Source: Chloroflexi bacterium TSY (GTDB lineage: Bacteria; Chloroflexota; Anaerolineae; Caldilineales; Caldilineaceae). From it: a DNA stretch of 47,270 bases. This document shows positions 37,328-46,372 of this stretch, piece after piece. The notes under the pieces are model-generated. The model did not search any database. It saw only the letters and a list, made by a program, of their open reading frames with translations, and had not been told where the DNA came from. The stretch covers positions 1 through 47,270 of the forward strand of contig JAHBNG010000118.1 of NCBI GenBank assembly GCA_019217005.1, in the 5' to 3' direction. Position numbers and translations under genes: made by a program. The stretch's first letter is position 1, and each line of letters starts with the position of its first letter.

Positions 37328-38260
37328 CTATACAAGTAACTCATCTTTCCGCAAATGCGTCCACAATTCATTGGATACTGGCGTTTGAAGTCCCGCAAGA
37401 TTTGCCGCGACCTCAGCTGCTGTTTCGGCTCCAACCACCAGACTTGTTACCGCTGGATGGGATGCTGCAAATTGAAGTGCAGCGACATGGAGTGGGACAT
37501 GATACTGTTGACAAATCTTTTCAATTGCACGAGCTTTATGTAATAGATGGTCTGGTGCAGTCTGATAGTTATATTTGGCATCTTCCATTGGCCCAGTCGC
37601 CAAAATACCACTATTGTAAACACCAGCCAGCAGAATGCCGATTCCCTTTTCGCCACATAGATCAAGAAATCCCTCGGCAGTCTGTTCCAAGAGGGTGTAT
37701 CGACCCGCCAGCAAGAATAGATCAAAGTCAGCATGATGGACGAAATACTCTAGAGACTGCCACTCATTCATCCCAGCCCCAATTGCCTTCACAACTCCTT
37801 GATGCCGCAACTCTTCCACCGCCGGATAAGCAGTTTCCAATGCCTCACGCTGAGAAGTCGCCGGATCTGCTTCATGAATGTGCAAAATGTCTACTGAGTC
37901 CAATCCCAATCGCTCCAAACTTCCATCGAGGCTGCGCATGACACCATCATACGTGTAGTCGTATGAATAGTCGCTGCGGTCATCGTTCAACACCCGCCCG
38001 ATCTTGGTGGCAATCACATATGCATCTCGCTCAATGCCAGCAAGTGCTTTCCCCAATCGCTCTTCGCTCAACCCCAGTCCATAGAGGGGGGCAGTGTCAA
38101 AAAGCCGAACACCCTGTTCAAACGCATATTGAATCGTCTCAATTGCACTCTGCTCAGAGACGGGGCGATATAGATTGGCAAAGGGCGCGCCGCCAAGCCC
38201 CATGACCGGCACTTGTAGTGGGTTTCGTCCGAGTGATTTCAGCGCAAGATTTGTATTCAT
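37328..38260 (-). CDS. Aldo/keto reductase, D-threo-aldose / L-fucose 1-dehydrogenase-like
   Basis: 310 residues from ATG 38260, which overlaps the preceding stop (ATGA). The longer open frame to 38455 covers the end of the DUF4432 gene and is not credible. AKR fold: Asp55 and Tyr60 in FDTAPLYGLGLSEERLGKAL, Lys86 in VIATKIGR, His127/129 in DILHIHEADP. Strong similarity in pattern to the AKR15-type enzymes (D-threo-aldose 1-dehydrogenase, pyridoxal 4-dehydrogenase), which oxidise L-fucose, D-arabinose or L-galactose at C1 to the lactone with NAD(P). Its place in a sugar uptake operon supports an aldose substrate. The exact sugar is not determined by sequence alone. Confidence 0.85.
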   Translation of the reverse strand: MNTNLALKSLGRNPLQVPVMGLGGAPFANLYRPVSEQSAIETIQYAFEQGVRLFDTAPLYGLGLSEERLGKALAGIERDAYVIATKIGRVLNDDRSDYSYDYTYDGVMRSLDGSLERLGLDSVDILHIHEADPATSQREALETAYPAVEELRHQGVVKAIGAGMNEWQSLEYFVHHADFDLFLLAGRYTLLEQTAEGFLDLCGEKGIGILLAGVYNSGILATGPMEDAKYNYQTAPDHLLHKARAIEKICQQYHVPLHVAALQFAASHPAVTSLVVGAETAAEVAANLAGLQTPVSNELWTHLRKDELLV

Positions 38261-39324
38261 GATTGTACTTCTCCATCCGACGTCACTTGGGCAACTCGTT
38301 CTAGCCCTGTATAGGCCACAGCATGCAAAGAGGTCCGAATCTCTTCTCCTGGCTGCAATGAACGAGCTGTTTCGTTCTGAACAGCATGGGCCAATCCGCC
38401 ACCGGGATAGCTTGTGCAGGGTTCTAAAGCAGCACAATGGGTTCGTCCCCACCAAGGGTAACCTTGGGCCACATCTCCCAACTGTTGCCAGTACCAGATA
38501 TAGGGATAGAGCGTCTGATCAAAATGCAAAGCAAAACCTGTTTTGCGCACCGGATTGGTAATTGCATACCAGCCTTCCTCTAACTCCAAAATGTAGGCCA
38601 TCACCTGCGCTTTCATCTTCCCATATGGGGGCACACGACTGGCATCCTCGCCTGAACCATCCGGTGCCGGGACATGAGGCCAAGCTCCAGTTGCACCTGG
38701 TTGAAAACGACGTGGTTCATATCCATCCATTGTGTCGTGAACGGCAAATTTGCGAGCCGGTACATCCAGAAAAGGTCGCCCAAAGGCCAAATGCTGTAAC
38801 CACATGAAGTCGAGGGGCTCTCCTCCTTCATTGGTCAGCGACTCGTCAATCGAAAGAACCGCTCGCTCTGACTCCAACGACATCGTTTTCTGTAGAAAGA
38901 AGGGTGTGCGCACAGACCGCACCCAGAATCTCACAGAAACTCGTTGTGGACTGTCTTCGAGAATTGCATATTCCCAAGGAACGAGACTCACCTCTCCGTG
39001 CTGCCCAAAGACCGCCCCTTTATAGACATTGGGAGGACCACCACTTGGAACAATGTCATTCCAGCCGCCGCTGTAATAATCATGAAAGGGCTCATCAAAG
39101 GCGGCTGAGGGGATATCGTGCCTCGGATTGCGAATGCCACCAGGCAGCATTAGAAGATAGTCGAGATCAAGCGGTTTATACCGAAATTCGACGATGTCCG
39201 TTCCTTTATCGATCAGCACAGTCACACGCAACAGTTCATTTTCCAGCACAACCGTGCGCATCCCTTTGTAAGTCCAATCATCTGAAATACGGCAGCCATG
39301 ATTGCGCGGCAGTCCTAGGCTCAT
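38257..39324 (-). CDS. DUF4432 protein (aldose-1-epimerase-like fold)
   Basis: 355 residues from ATG 39324, preceded by TGAGGAACACACC; a TTG 8 codons earlier (39348) is less likely. The family pattern is clear: VLIDKGTDIVEFRYKPLDLD, HDYYSGGWNDIVPSGG, HGEVSLVPWEYAILED, LQHLAFGRPFLDVPA. DUF4432 proteins share the galactose-mutarotase-like beta-sandwich and sit in sugar-catabolic operons; the reaction is not established but sugar anomer conversion is plausible. First gene of the operon DUF4432 - aldo/keto reductase - DUF983 - permeases - DUF6174 - binding protein. A MITE lies 30 bases upstream of its start. Confidence 0.85.
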   Translation of the reverse strand: MSLGLPRNHGCRISDDWTYKGMRTVVLENELLRVTVLIDKGTDIVEFRYKPLDLDYLLMLPGGIRNPRHDIPSAAFDEPFHDYYSGGWNDIVPSGGPPNVYKGAVFGQHGEVSLVPWEYAILEDSPQRVSVRFWVRSVRTPFFLQKTMSLESERAVLSIDESLTNEGGEPLDFMWLQHLAFGRPFLDVPARKFAVHDTMDGYEPRRFQPGATGAWPHVPAPDGSGEDASRVPPYGKMKAQVMAYILELEEGWYAITNPVRKTGFALHFDQTLYPYIWYWQQLGDVAQGYPWWGRTHCAALEPCTSYPGGGLAHAVQNETARSLQPGEEIRTSLHAVAYTGLERVAQVTSDGEVQS

Positions 39325-39354
39325 GGTGTGTTCCTCATTATGTGACAAAATGAT

Positions 39355-39509
39355 GGGGTGGTTCAGAATTAGGTTTACACTTTTGATACATAGATAAAAA
39401 TCTATATGAGGTCATTTTCTGCCTGAGCATGGCTCAAAGTAGAAAATATAAACATCTTTTCTCTTTGCAAAAATGTAAACCTAATTGTCCGCCTAAAATG
39501 AACCACCCC
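39355..39509. mobile_element. MITE family A, copy 3
   Basis: 155 bp, ends GGGGTGGTTC/GAACCACCCC, target repeat AAAATGAT (39347-39354, 39510-39517). It sits just upstream of the DUF4432 ribosome site and so lies within the 5' leader or promoter of the sugar operon. Same subfamily as the copy at 9689 and inverted relative to it. Confidence 0.92.
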
Positions 39510-39520
39510 AAAATGATTGA

Positions 39521-39573
39521 GATGAATAAGATGACTGAGATGAACAACCATTCATCTTCTCATCTTATTCATC
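39521..39573 (-). terminator. Possible terminator of the epimerase operon
   Basis: GATGAATAAGATGA and TCATCTTATTCATC form a 14-bp stem, followed on the minus strand by TCAATCATTTT. It lies downstream of the epimerase stop (39692). The weak T-tract makes this tentative. Confidence 0.45.
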
Positions 39574-39691
39574 TTGTCCTTTTGGTTCTGACTTGGTAGC
39601 GAAGCGGCCTTGTCCAGGTTAGGGATTGGGAACTAGAATTTAGGTTCAGAGTGTTCCATTCCTTAGCTCCGAATCCCAAATCCTTGATACC

Positions 39692-40669
39692 TTAATTTTC
39701 CAATTGTGCCAAATCGATCTTTCTGGTGTCTAACAAGGTTGAAAAGCGTTCCATATCTTGCTGAATGGCGCTCTCTAGAGGTGTATGGGGCATACCGCCC
39801 AAGATAGCGCGCAGACCACTATCGTCCAGATCAGGCGGGAACGGCAGGGGAGAGTCCGATTCAAAGGTGATTTGGGCGGCAGGATGATCTTTTTTAAGCA
39901 TTGTCACAAAATCGGCTACTTCAACCACGTCGTTGCGCAGATTACAGGCTGCAGCTCCTTGATGTTGAGCACGTGCTGCACCAATGAAAATTTGCGCAAC
40001 ATCATTAGCGTGTTGAAGCGCCACAGGGCCATCAAAACGAACATGAAACGGACGTTCAGCGACAGTTGCCAACACCGCCTTGGCAATGTCGGAGGTCATT
40101 CCCTGATCGCGCCCTACCCCATAAACGATATAGGGGCGCATTCCGACGCTTCCGACTCCCCAATCCTGCCAATAGATCTTTGCGGTTCCCTCATTCGCAA
40201 CTTTATAGACTCCATAGAGCGTCTCTGGCAGCAGCGGGACATCGTCCTTGACGGGCGTTTCAGGGTAGCGATCAGCGGGGCCCAAGACGGCCAACGAGCT
40301 TGCATAGGAAAGACCTTTGACATTCGCATGGCGTGCGGCCTCAAAAATGTTAACGGTTCCCACAACGTTTACCTGTGACCCCAAAGATGGGTTGGCGCGG
40401 CAAAATGGCACCTGTAATCCGGCCAGATGGACGATGTGCGTGACGCCATTCTCCTCGACGACGTTCCGCACGGCGGACAAATCCGTGACGTCGAGTTGTG
40501 TAAAAGTTACTTGGGCCAATTCATCATCCGAAAGCAGAAGCCCAGGTCGTATCGGATCAGTAGCCAGATCAGTGGCAACCACCTTCACGCCCTCATTCAC
40601 TAAGTTGCGCAGCACCCATGCACCAATGCAGCCCATGGAGCCAGTGATCATAAATGTTTCGTTACTCAT
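39692..40669 (-). CDS. NAD-dependent epimerase/dehydratase (extended SDR)
   Basis: 325 residues. NAD-binding TGSMGCIGAWVLRNLV (TGxxGxxG) at residues 8-15; acidic D34 in VVATDLATD; catalytic YGVYK (Tyr/Lys) and an upstream Ser in YASSLAVLG. The C-terminal half is variable, as expected for the sugar-specific part. It likely epimerises, dehydrates or oxidises a sugar or sugar acid; family members of this type include uronate dehydrogenases and UDP-sugar epimerases. ATG 40669 overlaps the FAH hydrolase stop (ATGA), so the two are co-translated and probably act on one pathway. Confidence 0.85.
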   Translation of the reverse strand: MSNETFMITGSMGCIGAWVLRNLVNEGVKVVATDLATDPIRPGLLLSDDELAQVTFTQLDVTDLSAVRNVVEENGVTHIVHLAGLQVPFCRANPSLGSQVNVVGTVNIFEAARHANVKGLSYASSLAVLGPADRYPETPVKDDVPLLPETLYGVYKVANEGTAKIYWQDWGVGSVGMRPYIVYGVGRDQGMTSDIAKAVLATVAERPFHVRFDGPVALQHANDVAQIFIGAARAQHQGAAACNLRNDVVEVADFVTMLKKDHPAAQITFESDSPLPFPPDLDDSGLRAILGGMPHTPLESAIQQDMERFSTLLDTRKIDLAQLEN

Positions 40670-41535
40670 GCTTCTTCCACACAGGTATTCGTGAGTTGAC
40701 CCAATCCCTCGACTTCGACTGTCACTTCATCCTTGTTCTTGAGCCAAATAGGTGGCTCACGGAATGCTCCAACACCGTCGGGGGTACCAGTTGTCACAAC
40801 ATCACCCGGAAGCAGCGTAAAGCGCTGGCTCAGATAGGCCATCAGATAGGGAATTTTGAAGATTAACTCTTTGGTATTCGAATCTTGCAAGGCTTGTCCA
40901 TTCACGAGGCAGCGAATTGAAAGATTATGTGGATCGGCCACTTCATCTTTTGTGACAAGATAGGGTCCAAGTGGACAGAACGTATCGAGTGATTTACCCA
41001 TGATCCATTGATCGCCCGTTTCAAGCTGGAGGTCTCGTGCGCTGACGTCATGGCAGTTTGTATAGCCAGCGATGTAGTCGAAGGCCTTGTCTTCGCTCAC
41101 ATTGCGAGCTGTTTTGCCAATGACGATAGCCAGCTCAGCCTCATAGTCCACCTTAGTAGTGACATCCCGACTCCAGCGAATCTCATCACCCGGCCCAATA
41201 ATCGAAGAAGGATATTTGCAAAACATGGTTGCGAGAGTGGGCACCGACACACCTGACTCGCGTACATGATCCATATAGTTAAGACCAATGGCGACCACTT
41301 TAGAGGGGTTTGTAATCGGGGCCATCAGTTTCACTGAATCAAGTGGCGTCGGGGCGGTTGCGGTGCCAACAGCGGCACGAGCGTCCTTTATTCCTTTATC
41401 CCCCATCTCTAAAAAACTAAGCATGTCGTTGGGCAGAGAGCCGCCTGACGCGTCGGCAAGATTAACAACTGCATTGTCTTTGACAACGCCAAGCTGTGCT
41501 GGACCATTATTTACCTGATATGTGACGAGCTTCAT
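40666..41535 (-). CDS. Fumarylacetoacetate hydrolase-family protein
   Basis: 289 residues. ATG 41535 follows AAGGAG. FAH core: IGLNYMDHVRESG, SSIIGPGDEIRW, metal-binding acidic residues in VDYEAELAIVIGK (E, E) and YTNCHDVSARDLQ (D), GPYLVTKDEVADP, and TTGTPDGVGAFREPP. Members cleave C-C bonds of 2,4-diketo acids; in sugar contexts, 2,4-diketo-3-deoxy-L-fuconate hydrolase gives pyruvate plus lactate. That role is inferred from the aldose dehydrogenase and SDR genes nearby; it could instead act in aromatic acid breakdown. First gene of a two-gene operon with the epimerase. Confidence 0.88.
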   Translation of the reverse strand: MKLVTYQVNNGPAQLGVVKDNAVVNLADASGGSLPNDMLSFLEMGDKGIKDARAAVGTATAPTPLDSVKLMAPITNPSKVVAIGLNYMDHVRESGVSVPTLATMFCKYPSSIIGPGDEIRWSRDVTTKVDYEAELAIVIGKTARNVSEDKAFDYIAGYTNCHDVSARDLQLETGDQWIMGKSLDTFCPLGPYLVTKDEVADPHNLSIRCLVNGQALQDSNTKELIFKIPYLMAYLSQRFTLLPGDVVTTGTPDGVGAFREPPIWLKNKDEVTVEVEGLGQLTNTCVEEA

Positions 41536-41635
41536 TGGTTCTCCTTACTGGTTGTCGTTGATGATTAATTTATTTCTATTGTAATTGGGGGACTTCATGA
41601 TGTCAATGAAGCGAGAACGCGCAGAACTAAACCAA

Positions 41636-41678
41636 AACATGGCACACCCTCGCAGAATCTGCAAAGATGTGCCATGTT
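41636..41678 (-). terminator. Terminator of the DUF3179 gene
   Basis: AACATGGCACA pairs with TGTGCCATGTT, with an inner GCAG..CTGC pair in the loop; on the minus strand it runs into TTTTGGTTTAG. It lies about 190 bases past the DUF3179 stop. The rest of the 41536-41869 gap shows nothing else. Confidence 0.65.
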
Positions 41679-41869
41679 CCCAAGAAGATAATAAAGGGGG
41701 GTTATGAGAGGTAATTTGAGGTTCAAAGTCAAACAGTGAGATTTGCTCCCCAACAATTCACTGTTCGATCAGCAGTATACCCCATCGTGTGTTGAAACTC
41801 ATCACATAAATTCCCTACTTCATGTGGAACAAATCTACAGGATTTTGGGAGAAAAATGAGCATTTTTTA

Positions 41870-43090
41870 CTAAAAGGGTATATCAGCCACCGTAATACTC
41901 GGCTCCGAAGCAACAGCAGCAAACCAAAAGGTGGTTTTCGAAGCCACCGCATCGAGTTGTTCTCCGCTTAATGGACCATCAACTGCCCGTCCAGCCAGAT
42001 CCCAAACGCTGTTGGTTTCGGTATCCATAAATCGACCATCTTTTACGATAAAATTAGAGGTAGCACTATCAGTATTGATTTCAAAGACAGCAGCGCTTTC
42101 GTTTGCCGGATCAACGAAGACAACGACATCTGTCTGACCCACCATATCGGCAATCACAAATGATGTTTCCCCTTGAATCGGATAGGCGCGTGTTTCATCA
42201 TCACGCTGAACAACAAGCACTTTTGTCCCGGGCAACAAGCGCTTATCCAATCCCGCCTCGCTGACCGGAAAGAGGAAACGCTCGGTGTTTAGATACTCTT
42301 CAATCCCAACAAATGGGTTACGCCCATAGTCGCGATTGTGGCCTGTCTGACGCGAGAGAACCAGTGTATCTGGATGAAGTGCACGCCACTGTTTCCAACG
42401 AGTGGTCATACTGGGCAATACCATCATCTGGGCGTCAGTCAGTTCACCTACAATTGCTCTACCTGCAACCTGCCACCAATAGCTGCCCGTCTCATAATCT
42501 AACATCACCATGTCGGATTCATGCAGCGCGCTCGTATTGCCAAAAGTAAGCACTCGATCATCCAATTGACGACTGTAGACAATCCCGCTATAGCAGAGCG
42601 GGCAGTAAGAAATTAAGACTGGCTCATTGGCCAATACATCGTTCACAATTTCGTGAAAATTTAGAATCCGAATCGGGTAGGCCCAGGCTTGATCCCCCAC
42701 GGCATAACCAATCACACCATCATCATCGGTCAGCCATGTTGCATCATTAGCCGTTTCGTAAATGGGGGCATGAATGGGCGGAATTGCGTCGCGCAGCCGC
42801 ACAATCAACTCAGGCGAAGCATCTGTCAATGGAACTGCTCGATTTGTTGGTTGAAAGGTGTCGAAGATGATGGTTTCAAGCGGTACACTATGGCGGGACG
42901 TATCTACGTCTGGGATGGCGTCGGGAACAACAATCGGTGGATGTGTATAGCTACCATTTCCACTGTCGATAGCCTCATTTGATAGATCAGTTATTTTTGG
43001 GGAACCTTCATCTTCTAATGCTTCATGCTGTTGAAGCGGCGCACAGCCAACTACAACAATCATTAGCACAACCCAAATCAACGTTCTCAT
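41870..43090 (-). CDS. DUF3179 lipoprotein
   Basis: 406 residues from ATG 43090, chosen because it opens a lipobox signal (MRTLIWVVLMIVVVGC, Cys16); the frame is open to 43156 but that adds no export signal. DUF3179 features: AVPLTDASPELIVRLRDAIP, DGVIGYAVGDQAWAYPIRIL, NFHEIVNDVLANEPVLISYC, CPLCYSGIVYSR (a conserved CxxC pair) and DYETGSYWWQVAGRAIVGEL. Function unknown; the Cys pair and Trp/His-rich core suggest metal or redox binding. Monocistronic: its own terminator at 41636-41678, and a palindromic element upstream at 43163. Confidence 0.88.
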   Translation of the reverse strand: MRTLIWVVLMIVVVGCAPLQQHEALEDEGSPKITDLSNEAIDSGNGSYTHPPIVVPDAIPDVDTSRHSVPLETIIFDTFQPTNRAVPLTDASPELIVRLRDAIPPIHAPIYETANDATWLTDDDGVIGYAVGDQAWAYPIRILNFHEIVNDVLANEPVLISYCPLCYSGIVYSRQLDDRVLTFGNTSALHESDMVMLDYETGSYWWQVAGRAIVGELTDAQMMVLPSMTTRWKQWRALHPDTLVLSRQTGHNRDYGRNPFVGIEEYLNTERFLFPVSEAGLDKRLLPGTKVLVVQRDDETRAYPIQGETSFVIADMVGQTDVVVFVDPANESAAVFEINTDSATSNFIVKDGRFMDTETNSVWDLAGRAVDGPLSGEQLDAVASKTTFWFAAVASEPSITVADIPF

Positions 43091-43162
43091 ATCTTTCTCT
43101 CTATTCTGCCTCTCCAAATATCGGACATTCTTCTTTAGCTTAACTACCATAAACATATAATG

Positions 43163-43246
43163 TAGGACTTACGCAAAACGTGAGCGCCTTCTCTCGTACG
43201 GGCTTGATATATCAAGCCCGTACGAGAGGGGTCTGCGTAAGTCCTA
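43163..43246. mobile_element. Palindromic miniature element (TAGGACTTACGCA ends)
   Basis: TAGGACTTACGCA and TGCGTAAGTCCTA form the ends. Inside is a perfect 38-base palindrome (CTCTCGTACGGGCTTGAT and its complement, centre ATAT). The direct repeat TATAATG lies on both sides, offset by TA. Such ends recur in MITEs of cyanobacteria and Chloroflexota. Position, 73 bases upstream of the DUF3179 start, could alter its promoter. Confidence 0.75.
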
Positions 43247-43468
43247 TAATGGTAATCCTAATTTATGTTTTGAGGATAGCTAATTTTGACTACTGCGTCG
43301 GTAAGAGATCTATCGAACTGTGAATTGCGAAGTCTAATTGAAAATTTTTAATGAAGTTCTTGGAAGTCATCTCGTTGCATTCACAATTGAGACGCTTTCA
43401 GCACAGCACTTGTGAGACTGAATTGACACAACATCAACAAAAATTGTCGATATTTCAGCCTTAAGGGC

Positions 43469-45455
43469 CTACCTTGAATACGTCTCGTCATCCAACTCCG
43501 GCAACGGACGCAAACCAAGATAGGTCAACAACCCATCCAACTGCTCCCGATTCGACCAGAGAATGCCTTCCTGTTCGGCCAGTTCTGCCGCCTCTTTGGT
43601 GAGTCCTTCGTGGGCGAAGAGCCACATGCGGGTGGATTGAGGATCACGTTCTTCTTGGACAATTGCGGCCTGTTCGAGCAGCATCCGCAGAACTGAAGCA
43701 CCTGTCTTTCTGTTGGTTGTCCATTTGCTCTGGCAAATCCAGGTCACGCCGCTGTAGACGGCCATGACGTCGACCTCGTTATCTTGACCCGACGATAAGT
43801 GAACGCGGCGATTGAGATAGTGGAGAATGGCTGGCAACTCAATACCTTCTTGACTATTGAAAAAGTGACCAGGTAGCGGCTGTTTGCGTCGATTCTGATT
43901 GCTGAGTAGAACCTGGGCCATAAAGACCTCTGCCAAATAGCCTTTATAATTATGAACGCGCTTGGCTAGCTTGCGATATCGATTGTCCAGTTCGCTACGC
44001 ACTCGTGCTTGACTATACCCCTCTAACTCGACTTGCCCCCACACTTTAATAAACTCAAGCAAAATTGGATCATCGACTTTGCCAAACCAGTTGCCAAACT
44101 CTTGGTATTCGAGAAGGTCACCCCGAGAAAGACGGATTAACACGTTCCGAATAGTTTCCATGGGAACATCTTGACCTTCCTTGGCTTTTAACTCTTGCTG
44201 AACCCGTTCGAGACTGATTCTGTTCTCTTCCTCCAGCGCGGATAGATAGAGAATCCACTTGGTGATGCCTTGCTCGTTGATCCGCCGAACCCAGCTATTA
44301 ACCTGCTCATAAAGTTCGGCCCAGATATAGCCAGAGGAGATATCGACAGCCAAAACGCCGTTGATGGTTTCCTCGTCGAGCAACGGTCTGTTGAGTTCGG
44401 CTGCTTGCTGGACCAAGGCCAAAATGTAAAATGGGTTGCCACCACAACGCTCTGCCACAATTGGTGCCATCAATTCGGAAATGGTCGTACCGTAATGTTG
44501 ACCAGCTCTCTTGACCAGTTCAGTGCCCCAATAGCCAGAGAGAGCTTGAATAGGTCTGTTCCGAAAACGGCCGTAGAGCGCACCGCGGCCAAGAATCTCT
44601 TTTGTGAGGATTCTGATGGCTGACCCAGTCACAAAGTGGGGGCAAGTGTTGGATTCAACAGCTTCCTGCATATAGTCAACGATCCGAAAATTGTCTAGGG
44701 GCAGGTGTGCATTTTGAAATTCATCCAAGAAGACGACGATGGTGCTATCGTAGATATCAGAAATTCGACGAGGAATCTCCACTGCGTTCTTATCGGCTAA
44801 ACGTCCGTCACCGTTTACGATTGAATCGTAATAGCTGAGCAGCAGATCCAGATCATCTTGAAAAGGATAGTGCGAACGAGTCTGTTCTATCCACCCTAGC
44901 AATTGATCGCTACGGTAAGCGCGACGGATACCATCTGGTTGTTGGGGGTGGTTCAAAATTAGGTTTACACTTTTGATATATAGACAAAAATCTATATGAG
45001 ACCGTTTTCTCTCTGAGAACCGGCGAAATCAGAGAATATAAACGTTCTTTCTGTTTCTAAAAGTGTAAACCTATCTATCCAGCTAAAATGAACCACCCCG
45101 GTTGTTGCGTGTAAAACCCCACGTAATAGCGCATAAAGTTTTCCAGATAGTCGATGGCAAAGCTCAAGCGATCTGGCTGCTCGTTGGGAAATAAGTAGTA
45201 AACGGGAACCACAGCCTTGGGATCATGGGGATCCTGCTCAAAGAAGAGGCGGTTGACCACGCGACGAAAGATCTCGGTCTTACCCATGCGGCGCTGCCCC
45301 AGCAAGACGGTGGACATGGTACGGCGGGCGGCGGCATTGAGCGCAGCATTATAGAAGTAGTCGAGGAATTCAGCTCGGTCAGTATAAACTTCATCCGGAA
45401 CCAAGGGCTTGGTGACCCATGGTTTGCCTGGGAAAAGCATGGGATTGTCTGGCAT
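43469..45455 (-). pseudogene. AAA ATPase with C-terminal nuclease-like domain, split by a MITE
   Basis: Two open pieces (45455 to 45108 and 44944 to 43469) join in frame when the MITE and one GGTTGTTG are removed: VGFYTQQPDGIRRAYR. The restored product is 607 residues. ATG 45455 follows TAGGAGAGATGA. Walker A GQRRMGKTE near residue 50; Walker B STIVVFLDEFQNAH; sensor-like SAIRILTKEILGRGALYGRF. The C-terminal part (SGQDNEVDVMAVYSGVTW, ICQSKWTTNRKTG) has the D...xSK pattern of a restriction-endonuclease-like fold. It resembles the archaeal-type ATPase_2 proteins with a DUF234/PD-(D/E)XK-like tail. Function unknown. As it stands the N-terminal piece stops inside the MITE and the protein is broken. 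Confidence 0.85.
44945..45099. mobile_element. MITE family A, copy 4
   Basis: 155 bp, ends GGGGTGGTTC/GAACCACCCC, target repeat GGTTGTTG (44937-44944, 45100-45107). Inserted in the AAA ATPase gene. Same subfamily as 28112-28266 but inverted: the two internal sequences are almost the same when one is reverse-complemented. Confidence 0.93.
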
Positions 45456-45559
45456 TCATCTCTCCTACGCGTGACCGTCTGTACATGAGCTGTGTGACAT
45501 ATAATTATACCACAGTAGCGCACTTCGCGTAGAAGGAAAGAGGGGGTTCCACAATACAA

Positions 45560-46312
45560 TCACCCCGTTCCACCCTTCACGCTCCAGACTGACCCCGTCG
45601 TATAGGTGTTACGCTCCGAACAAAGAAACTCAACAACTTCAGCCACTTCTTCTGGATCGGAATACCGGCCAACAGGGGTGCCGGGATTGGCAAGAAATTC
45701 GGGTGTAAAGCGCGGCACCACCATGTCCGTCAAGGCGCGTCCAGGCTCAACACCGTTCACAAAGATGCCTTCCTTGGGGTACGCATTGCCCAATGCACCG
45801 ATAAACGAATAGACTGCCCCTTTGGAAACACCATAAGGCACTTGGTTCGTTGCGCCATGACGAGCCCCAGAAGAGATGGTGACACAACGTCCCCAACCAC
45901 CTTTGCGCATATGTGGGATCGCCGCCTGATGTGCGTAGTAAACTCCATAGACATTGATCCGCATCACTTTTTCAAACTGAGCTGCAGATTGCTCATGAAA
46001 TGGCGCTTCCAGTCCGAGAATTCCAGCGGAACAGATCAGGATATCGAGGCGCCCAAACTGCTCGACGGCTTGATTCATCAGGCGATGAACCGATTCTTCG
46101 TTGGTTACATCAGTTTGGACAAAGATGGCCTGCTGCCCCAACGCTTCCACCTCTTTCACCACGCCGGCGCCTTTCTCTAACACATCGGCGATGACAATAT
46201 TGCGCCCTTCTTCAGCAATCCGCAAGGCACAAGCTCGGCCCAAGCCGCGCGCCCCGCCAGTGACGACAGCTACACGTCTTTCTTTGGGCGCGGCAAAGCG
46301 TAAATTTGGCAT
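45560..46312 (-). CDS. Short-chain dehydrogenase/reductase, sugar-acid type
   Basis: 250 residues, classical SDR. TGGARGLGRA (NAD(P) loop), D44 in VIADVLEK (favours NAD), CSAG in place of NNAG, catalytic Ser in ITISSGARHG-like VTISSGARHG, YGVSKGA (Tyr/Lys), and VEPGRALTDM. Ends SVWSVKGGTG. ATG 46312 follows AAGGAG, 60 bases after the isomerase stop. Similar SDRs oxidise 2-keto-3-deoxy-L-fuconate or related sugar acids; that substrate is inferred from context (FAH hydrolase at 40666, aldose dehydrogenase at 37328). Confidence 0.88.
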   Translation of the reverse strand: MPNLRFAAPKERRVAVVTGGARGLGRACALRIAEEGRNIVIADVLEKGAGVVKEVEALGQQAIFVQTDVTNEESVHRLMNQAVEQFGRLDILICSAGILGLEAPFHEQSAAQFEKVMRINVYGVYYAHQAAIPHMRKGGWGRCVTISSGARHGATNQVPYGVSKGAVYSFIGALGNAYPKEGIFVNGVEPGRALTDMVVPRFTPEFLANPGTPVGRYSDPEEVAEVVEFLCSERNTYTTGSVWSVKGGTG

Positions 46313-46372
46313 TGTAAATACTCCTTTCCTGTCTCAATCCGTTGTCGCCACACTTCCGCGTTTATCCGCGGC

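Noticed and set aside
38261..38455. Longer start for the aldo/keto reductase
   Set aside because: It lies entirely inside the DUF4432 coding region; ATG 38260 with the ATGA overlap gives the normal family N-terminus.
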